Of a DNA stretch of 64,000 nt, positions 7,626-16,337 are shown piece by piece; the stretch's first letter is position 1; each line of letters starts with the position of its first letter. The stretch covers positions 248,001-312,000 of the forward strand of contig NZ_BMVM01000006.1 of NCBI RefSeq assembly GCF_014650715.1, in the 5' to 3' direction. Source of the DNA: Streptomyces bluensis (GTDB lineage Bacteria > Actinomycetota > Actinomycetes > Streptomycetales > Streptomycetaceae). The notes under the pieces are model-generated. The model worked only from the letters and a program-made list of their open reading frames with translations. It was not told where the DNA came from and did not search any database. The translations under genes were made by a program, and so were the position numbers.

Positions 7626-9271
7626 CCGTCGACCGGAGACGGGCGGGGAGCGCGGTGCGGCTCGGACTCATGGCCCTGCCCGTCGCGTTCTTCGCGGTGT
7701 TCTTCGCCTGGCCCGTCGCCGCGATCGTGGCGCGCGGGCTGAAGGTGGACGGGGCGTGGCGGTTCGGACGGATCGTGGACGTGGTCGCGCAGTCCGACAT
7801 CCGGCACGTGCTGTGGTTCACCACCTGGCAGGCGCTTGCTTCGACGGCGCTCACGCTGCTGATCGCACTCCCCGGCGCGTATGTCTTCGCTCGCTTCGAC
7901 TTCCCCGGCAAGCACGTGCTGCGGGCGGTCGTGACGGTCCCGTTCGTGCTGCCGACCGTCGTCGTCGGTACGGCGTTCCTGGCCCTCGTCGGGCGCGGCG
8001 GGCTCCTCGACGAGTTGTGGGGCGTACGGCTCGACACGACCGTGTGGGCCATCCTGCTGGCCCACGTCTTCTTCAACTACGCGGTGGTCGTACGGACCGT
8101 CGGCGGGCTGTGGGCCCAGCTGGACCCGCGCCAGGAGGAGGCCGCGCGGATGCTCGGCGCATCGCCGCTGAGGGCCTGGCGCGGGGTCACCCTGCCCGCC
8201 CTCGCGCCCGCCGTGGCCGCCGCCGCGCTGATGGTCTTCCTCTTCACCTTCACCTCCTTCGGCGTGGTGCAGATCCTCGGCGGGCCGGCCTTCTCGACGC
8301 TGGAGGTGGAGATCTACCGGCAGACCTCGGAGATCTTCGACCTCGCCACCGCCGCCGTGCTCACGATCGTCCAGTTCGCGGCCGTGGGCGCCATCCTGGC
8401 CGTGCACGCCTGGACCGTACGGCGGCGGGAGACCGCCCTGCGCCTGGTCGACGCGGACAGCACGGCCCGGCGGCCGCGCGGCGCCGGACAGTGGGCGCTG
8501 CTGGCCGGCGTCCTCGTCACCGTCGCCGTACTGCTCGTGCTGCCACTCGCCGTGCTGGTGCGACGCTCCCTGGACGCACCCGGCTTCGGCTACTACCGGG
8601 CGCTGGCGGGCGAGGACGGCGGCACGTTCCTCGTCCCGCCGATCGAGGCGATCGGCAACTCGCTGCGGTACGCCCTCGCCGCGACCGCCATCGCCGTGGT
8701 GATCGGCTCTCTCGCCGCCGCGGCCCTCACCCGCCGTGACGCGGGCCGGCTGGTCCGCGGCTTCGACGCGCTGCTGATGCTGCCGCTGGGCGTCTCCGCG
8801 GTGACCGTCGGCTTCGGTTTCCTGATCGCCCTCGACGAGCCGCCCCTCGACCTGCGCTCCTCCTGGATCCTCGTGCCGCTCGCCCAGGCCCTGGTGGGTG
8901 TCCCCTTCGTCGTACGGACCATGCTGCCCGTGCTGCGGGCCGTGGACGTACGGCTGCGGGAGGCGGCTGCCGTGCTCGGTGCGTCGCCGTGGAGGGTGTG
9001 GCGGGAGGTCGATCTGCCGATGGTGCGGCGGGCGCTGCTGGTCGCGGCCGGGTTCGCGTTCGCCGTGTCGCTCGGGGAGTTCGGGGCGACGGTGTTCATC
9101 GCGCGGCCCGACAGCCCGACGCTGCCGGTCGCCGTGGCGCGGCTGCTCGGCCGGCCCGGTGACCTCAACTACGGCCAGGCGATGGCCCTTTCAACGATTC
9201 TGATGGTGGTGTGCGCGGTGGCGCTGCTGGTGCTGGAGCGGCTGCGCACCCACCGGACCGGGGAGTTCTAG
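7601..9271 (+). CDS. thiP: Thiamine ABC transporter, permease (fused two-domain)
   Basis: Membrane permease with two BPD-type domains fused in one chain of 556 residues, about 12 transmembrane segments, so it can act without a second permease. Each half has an EAA-type loop for the ATPase: EEAARMLGASPLRAWRGVTLP and REAAAVLGASPWRVWREVDLP. It belongs to the ThiP/FbpB-like iron-thiamine family. GTG 7601 is used here; GTG 7589 and a GTG near 7655 behind GGGGAG are alternatives. The first two overlap the end of thiB, implying coupling. The stop is immediately followed by the thiQ ATG. Confidence 0.88.
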   Translation: MDVTRTEVAVDRRRAGSAVRLGLMALPVAFFAVFFAWPVAAIVARGLKVDGAWRFGRIVDVVAQSDIRHVLWFTTWQALASTALTLLIALPGAYVFARFDFPGKHVLRAVVTVPFVLPTVVVGTAFLALVGRGGLLDELWGVRLDTTVWAILLAHVFFNYAVVVRTVGGLWAQLDPRQEEAARMLGASPLRAWRGVTLPALAPAVAAAALMVFLFTFTSFGVVQILGGPAFSTLEVEIYRQTSEIFDLATAAVLTIVQFAAVGAILAVHAWTVRRRETALRLVDADSTARRPRGAGQWALLAGVLVTVAVLLVLPLAVLVRRSLDAPGFGYYRALAGEDGGTFLVPPIEAIGNSLRYALAATAIAVVIGSLAAAALTRRDAGRLVRGFDALLMLPLGVSAVTVGFGFLIALDEPPLDLRSSWILVPLAQALVGVPFVVRTMLPVLRAVDVRLREAAAVLGASPWRVWREVDLPMVRRALLVAAGFAFAVSLGEFGATVFIARPDSPTLPVAVARLLGRPGDLNYGQAMALSTILMVVCAVALLVLERLRTHRTGEF

Positions 9272-10318
9272 ATGCCGCTGAGCCTGTTGAGCCTTCAGGA
9301 CGCGACCGTCCGCTTCGGCGGGCGGGCCGTGCTCGACGCCGTCGGCCTCGATGTCGCCGAACACGAGATCGTGTGCGTCCTCGGGCCCAGCGGCAGCGGC
9401 AAGTCGACACTGCTACGGGCGGTGGCGGGGCTGCAACCCCTGTCCGGCGGGCGGGTGCTGCTCGACGGGCGGGACCAGACCGGGGTGCCCGCGCACCGGC
9501 GCGGGGTGGGCCTGATGTTCCAGGACCATCAGCTGTTCCCGCAGCGCGATGTGGGCGGGAACGTGGCTTTCGGGCCGCGGATGCACGGCGAGGCGAAGGG
9601 CGAACGGGCCGCGCGCGTCCGGGAGTTGCTGGAGCTGGTCGGGCTGCCGGGGGCCGAACGCCGGGCCGTGACATCCCTCTCCGGCGGTGAGCAGCAGCGC
9701 GTGGCCCTGGCCCGCGCGCTCGCCCCGAGGCCCAGGCTGCTGATGCTGGACGAACCCCTCGGTCAGCTGGACCGATCGCTGCGCGAGCGGCTCGTGGTAG
9801 AACTCCGGGGGCTCTTCCATGAGTTGGGCACCACCGTACTCGCCGTGACGCACGACCAGGGTGAGGCGTTCGCGCTCGCCGACCGGGTGGTGGTGATGCG
9901 GGACGGAAGGATCGCCCAGTCCGGCACCCCGCTTGAGGTGTGGCAGCGGCCGGCGGACGAGTTCGTGGCGCGTTTCCTCGGCTTCGACAACGTGGTCGCG
10001 GCGACCGTGAGCGGCCAGGCCGCGGACACCCCCTGGGGCAAGGTGCCCGTGCCGGAGGGAACACCGCAGGGGCCGGCCGCGCTGCTCGTCAGGCCCGCGG
10101 GCGTACGGCTCGTGAAGCCCGCGGAGGGGCTGCGCTGCACCGTGGCGGCGCGGACGTTCCGGGGCACCCACGTCACCGTCCACCTGCAACCCCGGGACGC
10201 GCCGGGACTGGAGGCGGCGTGTGCCCTGCGGGAGGCGCCGGGGCCCGGGGACGAGGTGGGTGTGGCGTTCGACGCAGCGGAAGTCGTCGTGCTCATGGAG
10301 CCTTCGGCCAGGGCCTAG
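9272..10318 (+). CDS. thiQ: Thiamine ABC transporter, ATP-binding protein
   Basis: Cytoplasmic ATPase of the thiamine importer, 348 residues. Walker A is GPSGSGKST (38-46), the ABC signature LSGGEQQRVALARAL near 137, Walker B LLMLDEPLGQLD near 160, and the switch histidine lies in VTHDQ. A TOBE-like C-terminal domain (about 230-348) follows the ATPase core, as in CUT1/Fe3+-type ATPases. Its ATG directly abuts the thiP stop. The three genes form a complete importer under the TPP riboswitch; without that context a ferric-iron role would be an alternative. Confidence 0.88.
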   Translation: MPLSLLSLQDATVRFGGRAVLDAVGLDVAEHEIVCVLGPSGSGKSTLLRAVAGLQPLSGGRVLLDGRDQTGVPAHRRGVGLMFQDHQLFPQRDVGGNVAFGPRMHGEAKGERAARVRELLELVGLPGAERRAVTSLSGGEQQRVALARALAPRPRLLMLDEPLGQLDRSLRERLVVELRGLFHELGTTVLAVTHDQGEAFALADRVVVMRDGRIAQSGTPLEVWQRPADEFVARFLGFDNVVAATVSGQAADTPWGKVPVPEGTPQGPAALLVRPAGVRLVKPAEGLRCTVAARTFRGTHVTVHLQPRDAPGLEAACALREAPGPGDEVGVAFDAAEVVVLMEPSARA

Positions 10319-10328
10319 GGTCAGGATC

Positions 10329-11126
10329 ATGACCCCACTCGAACATGACCGCTATTGCGACGAGATCGACCAGCAGGTACGGCAGCTGAGATCGGTGGTG
10401 ACCTCCGGCGCGGACCTCACGGCGACCGTGCCGACCTGCCCCGACTGGTCCCTGGAGCAGTTGGTGCGGCATGTCGGAGGGGCGCTGCGCTGGGTGGACC
10501 ACATCGTCCGCTCACGGGCGCGGGACCAGGTGCCAGACGATGAGGTGCCGCACTTCAAGGGCCCCGAGGAACAGGGCGACCCGGCCGCACTGGACGCCTG
10601 GCTCGCCGAGACCGGCGCGTCGGTCGTCGAGGCCATACGCGCGGCCGGGCCCGACACCCCGGTGTGGACCTGGTCCTGGGACCGGAGCACGGCGTTCTGG
10701 GCCCGGCGGATGGCCCACGAGATCACGATCCACCGCGCGGACGCGACACTCGCCGCCGGGCTGCCGTACGAGGTGGCGCCCGAGATCGCCGCCGACGCCA
10801 TCGACGAGTGGCTGCAGATCGTCGAGTTCGTGCAGCGGGCGATGCCGGACAGCGCCGCGAGCGCGCTGCGCGGACCGCACCGCAGCATCCACCTCCACGC
10901 GACCGACGCCCCGGACGGCGTGAACGCCGAGTGGTTCATCGAGCTCACCGAGGAGGGTCTCGCCTGGCGCCGGGGTCACGAGAAGGCGACGGTGGCGCTG
11001 CGGGGACCGCTCACGGAGGTGCTGCTCGCCTTCTACCGCCGGCTTCCGCCCGACGACGGGCGATTGGAGGTGCTGGGAGACCGGGAACTGCTGGACTTCT
11101 GGCTGGAGCGGGCGACGTTCGGGTGA
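10329..11126 (+). CDS. Maleylpyruvate isomerase family mycothiol-dependent enzyme
   Basis: Member of the DinB/MDMPI superfamily of thiol-dependent enzymes, 265 residues, cytoplasmic. The N-terminal metal-binding four-helix bundle shows PTCPDWSLEQLVRHVGG (35-51) with H48, and RMAHEITIHRADA (around 128-137) supplies the Glu/His metal ligands. The C-terminal part is an SCP2-like domain. Mycothiol is the low-molecular-weight thiol of actinomycetes, and relatives isomerise or transfer with it; the substrate is not deducible here. The ATG lies 10 bases after thiQ, so it may be co-transcribed, though there is no functional link to thiamine. Confidence 0.8.
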   Translation: MTPLEHDRYCDEIDQQVRQLRSVVTSGADLTATVPTCPDWSLEQLVRHVGGALRWVDHIVRSRARDQVPDDEVPHFKGPEEQGDPAALDAWLAETGASVVEAIRAAGPDTPVWTWSWDRSTAFWARRMAHEITIHRADATLAAGLPYEVAPEIAADAIDEWLQIVEFVQRAMPDSAASALRGPHRSIHLHATDAPDGVNAEWFIELTEEGLAWRRGHEKATVALRGPLTEVLLAFYRRLPPDDGRLEVLGDRELLDFWLERATFG

Positions 11127-11140
11127 GTGACGCACAGCGG

Positions 11141-11171
11141 CGGCCCGCCCCCTGGTCGAGGGGACGGGCCG
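11141..11171. terminator. Bidirectional terminator hairpin
   Basis: CGGCCCGCCCC (11141-11151) pairs with GGGGACGGGCCG (about 11160-11171) around a short loop. It lies between the convergent 10329-11126 (+) and 11179-11874 (-) genes and fits both ends. No T-tract, as usual in streptomycetes. Confidence 0.6.
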
Positions 11172-11178
11172 GAACGCT

Positions 11179-11874
11179 TCAGCGGGACGTGGCCTCGCGA
11201 CGGCGCGTGCTGTAGTAGATGGCGCCACCTCCGACCGCCAGGAAGGCGGCGGCGACCCCGGCGATCACCGGGGTGTTGGAGTCGGCACCGGTCTCGGCGA
11301 GGTTCGAGTCGCCCTCGGGCGACGGGGTGTTGCCGTCCCCGGCGGGTTCCGGAGCGGTGCTCTCCGACTCCGACTCCGCCGGCACCGGTGTGGCGGTGTC
11401 GGTGTCCGCGGGGGTGGACGGCTTGTCCGACGGCTTCGGGTTCTCCGGCGCCGGCGGGTTGTCCTCGTCCGTCTCGCATGCCTCGGACGGCGTGGTCAGG
11501 TTCGGCTTGATGTCCTCGTCGACGTAGCCCTTGGCCTTGACGTGGACGCGGTACTCGGCGTTCGGCTCCCAGTCCTCCGAGAACGTGACGGTGACGCCCT
11601 TGGCCGTCGAGTCCTCGATGGTCTGCGTTCCGACCAGCCGCTCGTCCGCGCCGTTGTTCTCCAGGTAGACGGAGACCTCGGCGGTGACGCCCGTGGGGTC
11701 CACGTCGGTGACGCTGATGACGCCCTTGCCCTGGGCGTCGCACTCGGCCTTGGCCGAGAAGTCACGGATGCTGCAGGCCATTGCGTTGCCCGCGACGCCG
11801 AGCACGAGTGCGACGGACGCGGAGACAACACCCAGGAACCGCACCGATCGTGCGGTGCGCGGAGATATGGACAC
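11179..11874 (-). CDS. LAETG-anchored cell-surface protein
   Basis: Predicted secreted, wall-linked protein of 231 residues. It has a signal peptide (MSISPRTARSVRFLGVVSASVALVLGVAGNAMA), a ~100-residue domain with two cysteines (ACSIRDFSAKAEC) and an immunoglobulin-like segment with SVYLENNG and YRVHVKAKGY. A proline-, serine- and glutamate-rich stalk follows, then LAETG (192-196), a hydrophobic helix and a RRREATSR tail. LAxTG is the class E sortase motif of Streptomyces. No sortase gene is nearby. Its ligand or role is unknown. A near-consensus promoter precedes it. Confidence 0.8.
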   Translation of the reverse strand: MSISPRTARSVRFLGVVSASVALVLGVAGNAMACSIRDFSAKAECDAQGKGVISVTDVDPTGVTAEVSVYLENNGADERLVGTQTIEDSTAKGVTVTFSEDWEPNAEYRVHVKAKGYVDEDIKPNLTTPSEACETDEDNPPAPENPKPSDKPSTPADTDTATPVPAESESESTAPEPAGDGNTPSPEGDSNLAETGADSNTPVIAGVAAAFLAVGGGAIYYSTRRREATSR

Positions 11875-11946
11875 GGTTGCCCTTCAAGGGAAATGCGGGG
11901 GGTTCGGGCTACACATGTGACAGCTGTAAGCCCATGTGGCAACAGG

Positions 11947-11974
11947 TTTATAAGCGCGGCGTAAGTACTGTCAA
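11947..11974 (-). promoter_or_regulatory. Near-consensus sigma-70 type promoter for the LAETG gene
   Basis: On the minus strand TTGACA (11969-11974) and TATAAA (11947-11952) are separated by 16 bases. Both hexamers are at or one change from consensus, rare for this GC-rich DNA. The start codon lies 73 nt downstream of the -10. It probably drives the LAETG protein through the main vegetative sigma factor HrdB. Confidence 0.7.
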
Positions 11975-12030
11975 TCCGGCGGCGCCTCACCGCAGTTGGG
12001 CTTTGCCCGCTCATTAACCGCCGTGCCGTT

Positions 12031-13152
12031 TCAACCGCCGAGACGTGCGAGGGCCTCCGGCGCCTCCTCGACGCGGTCCACCAGCGCGATCCGCGACTCC
12101 ATCGACCGTTCCCGGGCCAGCGACCTCAACAGGGGCCAGGCGGGGAGGCGCTCCGTCCAGTGGGCGCGGTCCACGAGGACCATGGGGGTGGGTTCGCCGC
12201 GCGACTCGTAGTAGTTCGGGGTCGCGTTGTCGAAGATCTCCTGCACCGTGCCGGCGGCGCCGGGCAGGAAGACGACGCCCGCGTTCGAGCGCGCCAGCAG
12301 ACCGTCCTCGCGCGTGGCGTTGGCGAAGTACTTGGCGACGTGGGAGGCGAAGGCGTTCGGCGGCTCGTGGCCGTAGAACCAGGTGGGGATGCCGACCGAG
12401 GCGTTGCCCTTCGGCCAGCGGGCGCGCACCTCGAACGCGCACCGCGCCCATTCGGTGATCGACGGCGTGAACGAGGGCGCCTTCCCGACGAGCCGGCAGG
12501 CCTCCTCCAGCATGGCGTCGTCGTACGGGGCCGCGTACGCACCGAGGTTCGCCGCCTCCATCGCCCCCGGGCCGCCGCCCGTCGCCACCGTGAAACCGGC
12601 GCGGGCCAGGGCGCGGCCGAGCCGGGCGGCGCCCTCGTACGCCTGCGTGCCGCGCGCCATCGCGTGGCCGCCCATCACGCCCACCACCCGTGCTCCGCTC
12701 AGGAGTTCGTCGAGGGCGTCGGAGACGGAGTCGTCGTGGACGGCGCGCAGCATCGACGCGTAGATGTCGCCGTCGGCCTTGGTGCGCTGGAACCAGGCGT
12801 ACGCCAAGGCGTCCGGTGTCTCCTCGTAGCCCTTGCCGAGTGAGGCGAACAGCTCGTCGGGTGTGTAGACATGAGCGCGGTAGGGGTCGAAGGGCAGGTC
12901 CGGGACGGGCGGGAAGACCAGGGCACCGTCGGCGCGTATCTTCGCCTCGGCGTTCTCCCGCATGAGGCAGCCGAGGAAGACGGCGCCGGAGGTGTCCGTG
13001 GCGAGCAACTCCCTTGTACGGTCCGTCAGATCGACGCCCTGGACGCGGTATCCGACGAGCGTGCCGCGGGCCGAGACGGTCGCGTCGAACTCCTCCCGCG
13101 TCTCTATCTCACGGTCGTTGTGGTGGGCCGCATGGGCGGGGCTCGTCTGCAC
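12031..13152 (-). CDS. LOG-family (lysine-decarboxylase-like fold) protein
   Basis: 373-residue cytoplasmic protein with a Rossmann-like core of the LOG/YgdH family, some members of which are cytokinin-riboside or nucleoside 5'-monophosphate phosphoribohydrolases. VVGVMGGH (156-163) is the first strand-loop and GGGPGAMEAAN (192-202) the phosphate-binding loop. The catalytic PGGxGTxxE motif reads PGAAGTVQE (297-305), with one glycine changed and the glutamate kept. The N-terminal 150 residues are an extension also seen in YgdH-like proteins. The start is GTG 13152, with no good ribosome site. A foldback MITE ends 27 bases upstream of this start, which may have altered its promoter. Confidence 0.8.
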   Translation of the reverse strand: MQTSPAHAAHHNDREIETREEFDATVSARGTLVGYRVQGVDLTDRTRELLATDTSGAVFLGCLMRENAEAKIRADGALVFPPVPDLPFDPYRAHVYTPDELFASLGKGYEETPDALAYAWFQRTKADGDIYASMLRAVHDDSVSDALDELLSGARVVGVMGGHAMARGTQAYEGAARLGRALARAGFTVATGGGPGAMEAANLGAYAAPYDDAMLEEACRLVGKAPSFTPSITEWARCAFEVRARWPKGNASVGIPTWFYGHEPPNAFASHVAKYFANATREDGLLARSNAGVVFLPGAAGTVQEIFDNATPNYYESRGEPTPMVLVDRAHWTERLPAWPLLRSLARERSMESRIALVDRVEEAPEALARLGG

Positions 13153-13179
13153 CGGCTCATGCTAGTGCCCCTGCCGGGG

Positions 13180-13360
13180 CTAGGGCCTGTGTCGAAAGTG
13201 GCGCCTGCCGGGCGACGTCTGGCACGCACTCTCGCCGCACCGGGCGAAAGCCCAAGTACATCCAGTACGAGGGCTTCCGCCCGGCACGCCGAGAGCACGC
13301 ACCAGACGCCGCCCGGCCCGCCCTCCGGGCGGACGCCGCCACTTTCGACACAGGCCCTAG
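13180..13360. mobile_element. 181-bp foldback MITE
   Basis: A non-coding element is bounded by perfect 24-bp inverted ends (13180-13203 and 13337-13360) whose core is GGGCCTGTGTCGAAAGTGGC, each starting with CTAG at the outer edge. The inside is also self-complementary: about 13204-13262 pairs with 13263-13336 at roughly 80%, so the whole element folds into one long hairpin. There is no transposase frame. CTAG at both edges may be part of the ends or a 4-bp target duplication. It should be moved by a transposase encoded elsewhere. Confidence 0.85.
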
Positions 13361-13429
13361 GTCCTGTCGTCACACCCCTTGCCGTCTTCTCGGAGGACAG
13401 GCTCCACGGCCTCCGCGGGCACGGCGTGC

Positions 13430-13837
13430 TCAGCCCTGGACCGCCGCCGGATCCATCCACACGACCTCCCAGGTGTGGCCGTCCGGGTCGTCGAAGGAGC
13501 GGCTGTACATGAAGCCCTGGTCCTGGGTGTCTCCGGTCGCCGAGCCGCCCGCCGCGATCGCCCTGTCGACGAGCTCGTCCACCTTCTCGCGGCTCTGAGC
13601 GCTCAGACACAGCAGCACCTCGCTGGTCTTGGCCGAGTCCGCGATCTGCTTCTTCGTGAAGCTCTGGTAGAACGGCTTCGTCAGCAGCATGGCGAAGATC
13701 GTGTCGCTGATCACCACACAGGCGGCCTTGTCGTCGCTGAACTGCGGGTTGATCGTGTAGCCGAGCTCCGTGAAGAACTTCTTCGAGGTGTCCAGGTCGT
13801 TCACGGGCAGGTTCACGAAGATCATCTGCTGGTACAT
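13430..13837 (-). CDS. VOC (glyoxalase/bleomycin resistance) family protein
   Basis: 135-residue protein of the vicinal-oxygen-chelate fold. It has two beta-alpha-beta-beta-beta modules: MIFVNLPVNDLDTSKKFFTELGYTIN at the start and MYSRSFDDPDGHTWEVVWMDP at the end, the latter carrying the usual metal-ligand glutamate (GHTWE). It resembles the PhnB/YaeR-like group of uncharacterised VOC proteins. ATG 13837. It lies alone between the MITE and the ABC exporter genes. The substrate is unknown; detoxification or antibiotic binding are possibilities. Confidence 0.85.
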   Translation of the reverse strand: MYQQMIFVNLPVNDLDTSKKFFTELGYTINPQFSDDKAACVVISDTIFAMLLTKPFYQSFTKKQIADSAKTSEVLLCLSAQSREKVDELVDRAIAAGGSATGDTQDQGFMYSRSFDDPDGHTWEVVWMDPAAVQG

Positions 13838-13954
13838 GGGTGGTCTCTCCCGTCGGTGTCGATCCGTTCGTGGGGTAGACCGGAGGGCCGCGCGGAACTC
13901 ATCGCCGGGCGCGGATTTCTTCGCGGGAATTCCCGGGGCGGTGTCCGAGTGCCG

Positions 13955-15385
13955 TCAGCGAGCCAGAGGCGCGGCCGCGAGCGCCGCGACCGTCCAGGTC
14001 AGCGGGGCGAACACGGCGAGCAGGAGACCCGCGCGCAGCACGGCCGCGGAGCGCAGTACGGCCGCGGGCGCGCCGAGCCGCAGGAGGGCCGCCACGGTCT
14101 CCGCGCGCGTGGTCCGCGCCTCGATCGCGGCCGTCGCCAGCGTGAGGAGCGTGCAGCCCGTGACCAGGAGCGCGCCCAGCACCGTGAGCGGGCCCACGTC
14201 GAGCCGCGCCCCGGTGTGCAGGGTGGCCATGGCGTACGCGCCCGAGGCCACCGCGCACACCACACCGAGGGGGCGTCCGATCCGGCGGGCCTCCTCCTGG
14301 AGGATGCGCCCGGCGAGCAGCCGTAGCGCCCCCGGCCGTACGGCCTGCAACAGCAGCGCGCACAGATGGGTCAGCCCCGGCCCGGCGAGGATCAGTCCGA
14401 CTGCCGTGAGCATCCATCCGGCGAGCACCCCGGCCGGGCTGCCCGCGGAGCCACCGGGGAGAGTGAGGCCGGGGGCGGGGCCGGAGCGGCTCGCGTACAT
14501 CTCGAAGGCGAGACCGGCGGCGAGCACGGCCACCCCCCACGGGAGGCCGCCGGGGGCGGGCCGGGGAGCGGTGGAGCGGTACGGGTCGGACTGCTGGGCG
14601 GTCCCGGGCGCCGGGGCGTACGAGCCGGACGACGCACCCAGCGCCAGCGCCTCGGACAGGGCGTGCGAGCCGGTGTTGCCGCGCCCGGCGCGGGTCTGGG
14701 CACGGGTGAGGCCGTCGGCGGGGGTACCCGGCTGTGGCGTCTCCTGGTGCTGGGCGGCGGCCGGGTGTCCGGGGTGTTCAGGCGCTTCGTGCTGGGGGCC
14801 GACCGGATGTTCCTCGGGTCGCCCCGTCTTCTTCCGCCGGAGTCCGCCCGGCTGCCCCGCGCGCCCCGGTGCGCCACCCCGGGGACGCAGCAGCAGCGCG
14901 GTCGCCAGCGAGGCGATCACCGGGACCAGCAACAGCAGTGTCAGTGCGGCCGGGAGGGGCAGGGGGTGGTCCGCGGCCACGGTGTCCGGGGCGGTGCCGT
15001 CGAGGGGGACCCCCGTCAGGTCGCCGCGCAGAAGGAGGAAGTACAGCAGGGCGAGCAGCGAGCCGAGCGTGGTGGACAGGGCCGTCGTCAGCGCCGAGAC
15101 GGCCATCAGGCGGCCCGGGCCGAGGCCGATCGCCGCGAGACCCGGGCGGGGGCGCGTCCCCGGGTCCGTACGGGCGACCGCCACCGCGAAGTACACCGTG
15201 GCCGCCAGCGGCACCCCGCACCACACGAGCCGCAGCACGGAACCGGTGGGCGCGTCCGGGTGCGCCAGCGCGTGCCCCAGCGCGCACAGCAGCAGGAAAC
15301 CCGTGCCCGCCGACGCCGCCGTGACCAGCAGGCGGCGCAGGTGGACGGCCGGCTGGGCGCCGCGGGCTAGACGGAGAGCGAGCAC
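13955..15385 (-). CDS. ABC exporter membrane protein (FtsX-like)
   Basis: 476-residue integral membrane protein. Hydrophobic segments are clear at the N-terminus (LLVTAASAGTGFLLLCALGH, LVWCGVPLAATVYFAVAVA, TTLGSLLALLYFLLL, LTLLLLVPVIASLATALLL) and in the C-terminal half. Between them is a hydrophilic proline-, glutamate- and histidine-rich stretch of about 110 residues (residues ~170-280). GTG 15385 overlaps the end of the ATPase gene by 19 bases, so the two form an operon. The architecture fits a MacB/FtsX-like permease, but no sequence motif is diagnostic. Substrate unknown. Confidence 0.7.
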   Translation of the reverse strand: MLALRLARGAQPAVHLRRLLVTAASAGTGFLLLCALGHALAHPDAPTGSVLRLVWCGVPLAATVYFAVAVARTDPGTRPRPGLAAIGLGPGRLMAVSALTTALSTTLGSLLALLYFLLLRGDLTGVPLDGTAPDTVAADHPLPLPAALTLLLLVPVIASLATALLLRPRGGAPGRAGQPGGLRRKKTGRPEEHPVGPQHEAPEHPGHPAAAQHQETPQPGTPADGLTRAQTRAGRGNTGSHALSEALALGASSGSYAPAPGTAQQSDPYRSTAPRPAPGGLPWGVAVLAAGLAFEMYASRSGPAPGLTLPGGSAGSPAGVLAGWMLTAVGLILAGPGLTHLCALLLQAVRPGALRLLAGRILQEEARRIGRPLGVVCAVASGAYAMATLHTGARLDVGPLTVLGALLVTGCTLLTLATAAIEARTTRAETVAALLRLGAPAAVLRSAAVLRAGLLLAVFAPLTWTVAALAAAPLAR

Positions 15386-16104
15386 GCGGCCCGGCCTTCC
15401 GTATCGGAGGCATGGGGGAGGCTGACGGAGCGCACGCGCCGTCCGTCGAGCAGCGACACCGTTCGGTCGGCCAGCGCCGCGGTGTCCGGGCACGTGGTGG
15501 CGAGGACGACCGTGATCCGGTGCGAACGGGCCGCCGCCGCGAGGGTCCGCAGGACGTGGGCGCACTCGGCGCGGTGCAACGGCGCGGTCGGCTCGTCCGC
15601 GAACAGCACGGTGGGGGAGCCGACCAGCGCGCGGGCGACAACCACGCGCTGGCGCTCGGAGTACAGCAGGGCGTGCGGGCGCTTGCGGGCGCAGTCGCCG
15701 ATGTCCAGGCGCTCCAGCCACTCCAGCGCGGCGGTCTTGGCGGCCCGGCGGCCGGTGCCGCGCAGCATCAGCGGCAGGGCGGCGTTCTCCCAGGCGGTCA
15801 GTTCGGGGACGAGGGCGGGCTCGGGGTCGATCCAGCCGAAGCGTTCCCGGCGCAGCCGCTCACGGGTGTGCGGCCGCAGGGTGTGCACGGGAGTGCTGTT
15901 GAACCACACCTCGCCCTGCTGCGGCAGGACCTGTCCCGAAAGGCAGCGCAGGAGCGTGGTCTTGCCGCTGCCGCGCGGACCGCTGACCGCGAGGATCTCG
16001 CCCTCGCGGACGCCGATCGACACGCCGTGAAGCGCGGGCGAGCCATCGTGGGTGTGGGTCAGGCCGTGTGCCCAGAGCACGTCGTTGTCCGGCGGGGCCA
16101 CCAT
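15367..16104 (-). CDS. ABC transporter ATP-binding protein with altered signature
   Basis: 245-residue ATPase of the LolD/MacB-like exporter class. Walker A is GPRGSGKTT (42-50) and Walker B VLFADEPT (166-173). The normally invariant LSGGQ signature is replaced by LLYSERQ (146-152), although the following RVVVARAL is normal. The signature serine pair and glycines contact ATP across the dimer, so hydrolysis may be weak. It overlaps the downstream permease gene and probably pairs with it. The substrate is not predictable. Confidence 0.8.
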   Translation of the reverse strand: MVAPPDNDVLWAHGLTHTHDGSPALHGVSIGVREGEILAVSGPRGSGKTTLLRCLSGQVLPQQGEVWFNSTPVHTLRPHTRERLRRERFGWIDPEPALVPELTAWENAALPLMLRGTGRRAAKTAALEWLERLDIGDCARKRPHALLYSERQRVVVARALVGSPTVLFADEPTAPLHRAECAHVLRTLAAAARSHRITVVLATTCPDTAALADRTVSLLDGRRVRSVSLPHASDTEGRAACSLSV

Positions 16105-16227
16105 GGGCGTACACCTCGGTTCAGATCAGGATTGCCGTGGGGAGTCCCCCGTACGGGGGAACGAAGGCAGGGCCGATCGGTCACTGGGCACGCTAGGCAG
16201 CGGGTGGGGCGGGGCCGGACAGTACGC

Positions 16228-16279
16228 GGCCCCGGGCCGCCGTTTCTCACTCGAACGGGCGGCTCCGGGGCCGTTTTTC
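16228..16279 (+). terminator. GC hairpin followed by T5
   Basis: CGGCCCCGGGCCGCCG (about 16227-16242) can pair with CGGGCGGCTCCGGGGCCG (about 16256-16273), followed by TTTTT on the plus strand. It lies in the gap between the transaminase 3' end (minus strand) and the ABC genes. It may stop transcription in either direction. Confidence 0.45.
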
Positions 16280-16337
16280 ATCACACTCTCACCTGATCAG
16301 AGTCTCACCCGATCGGAGTCGTGACGATCACGGACGA

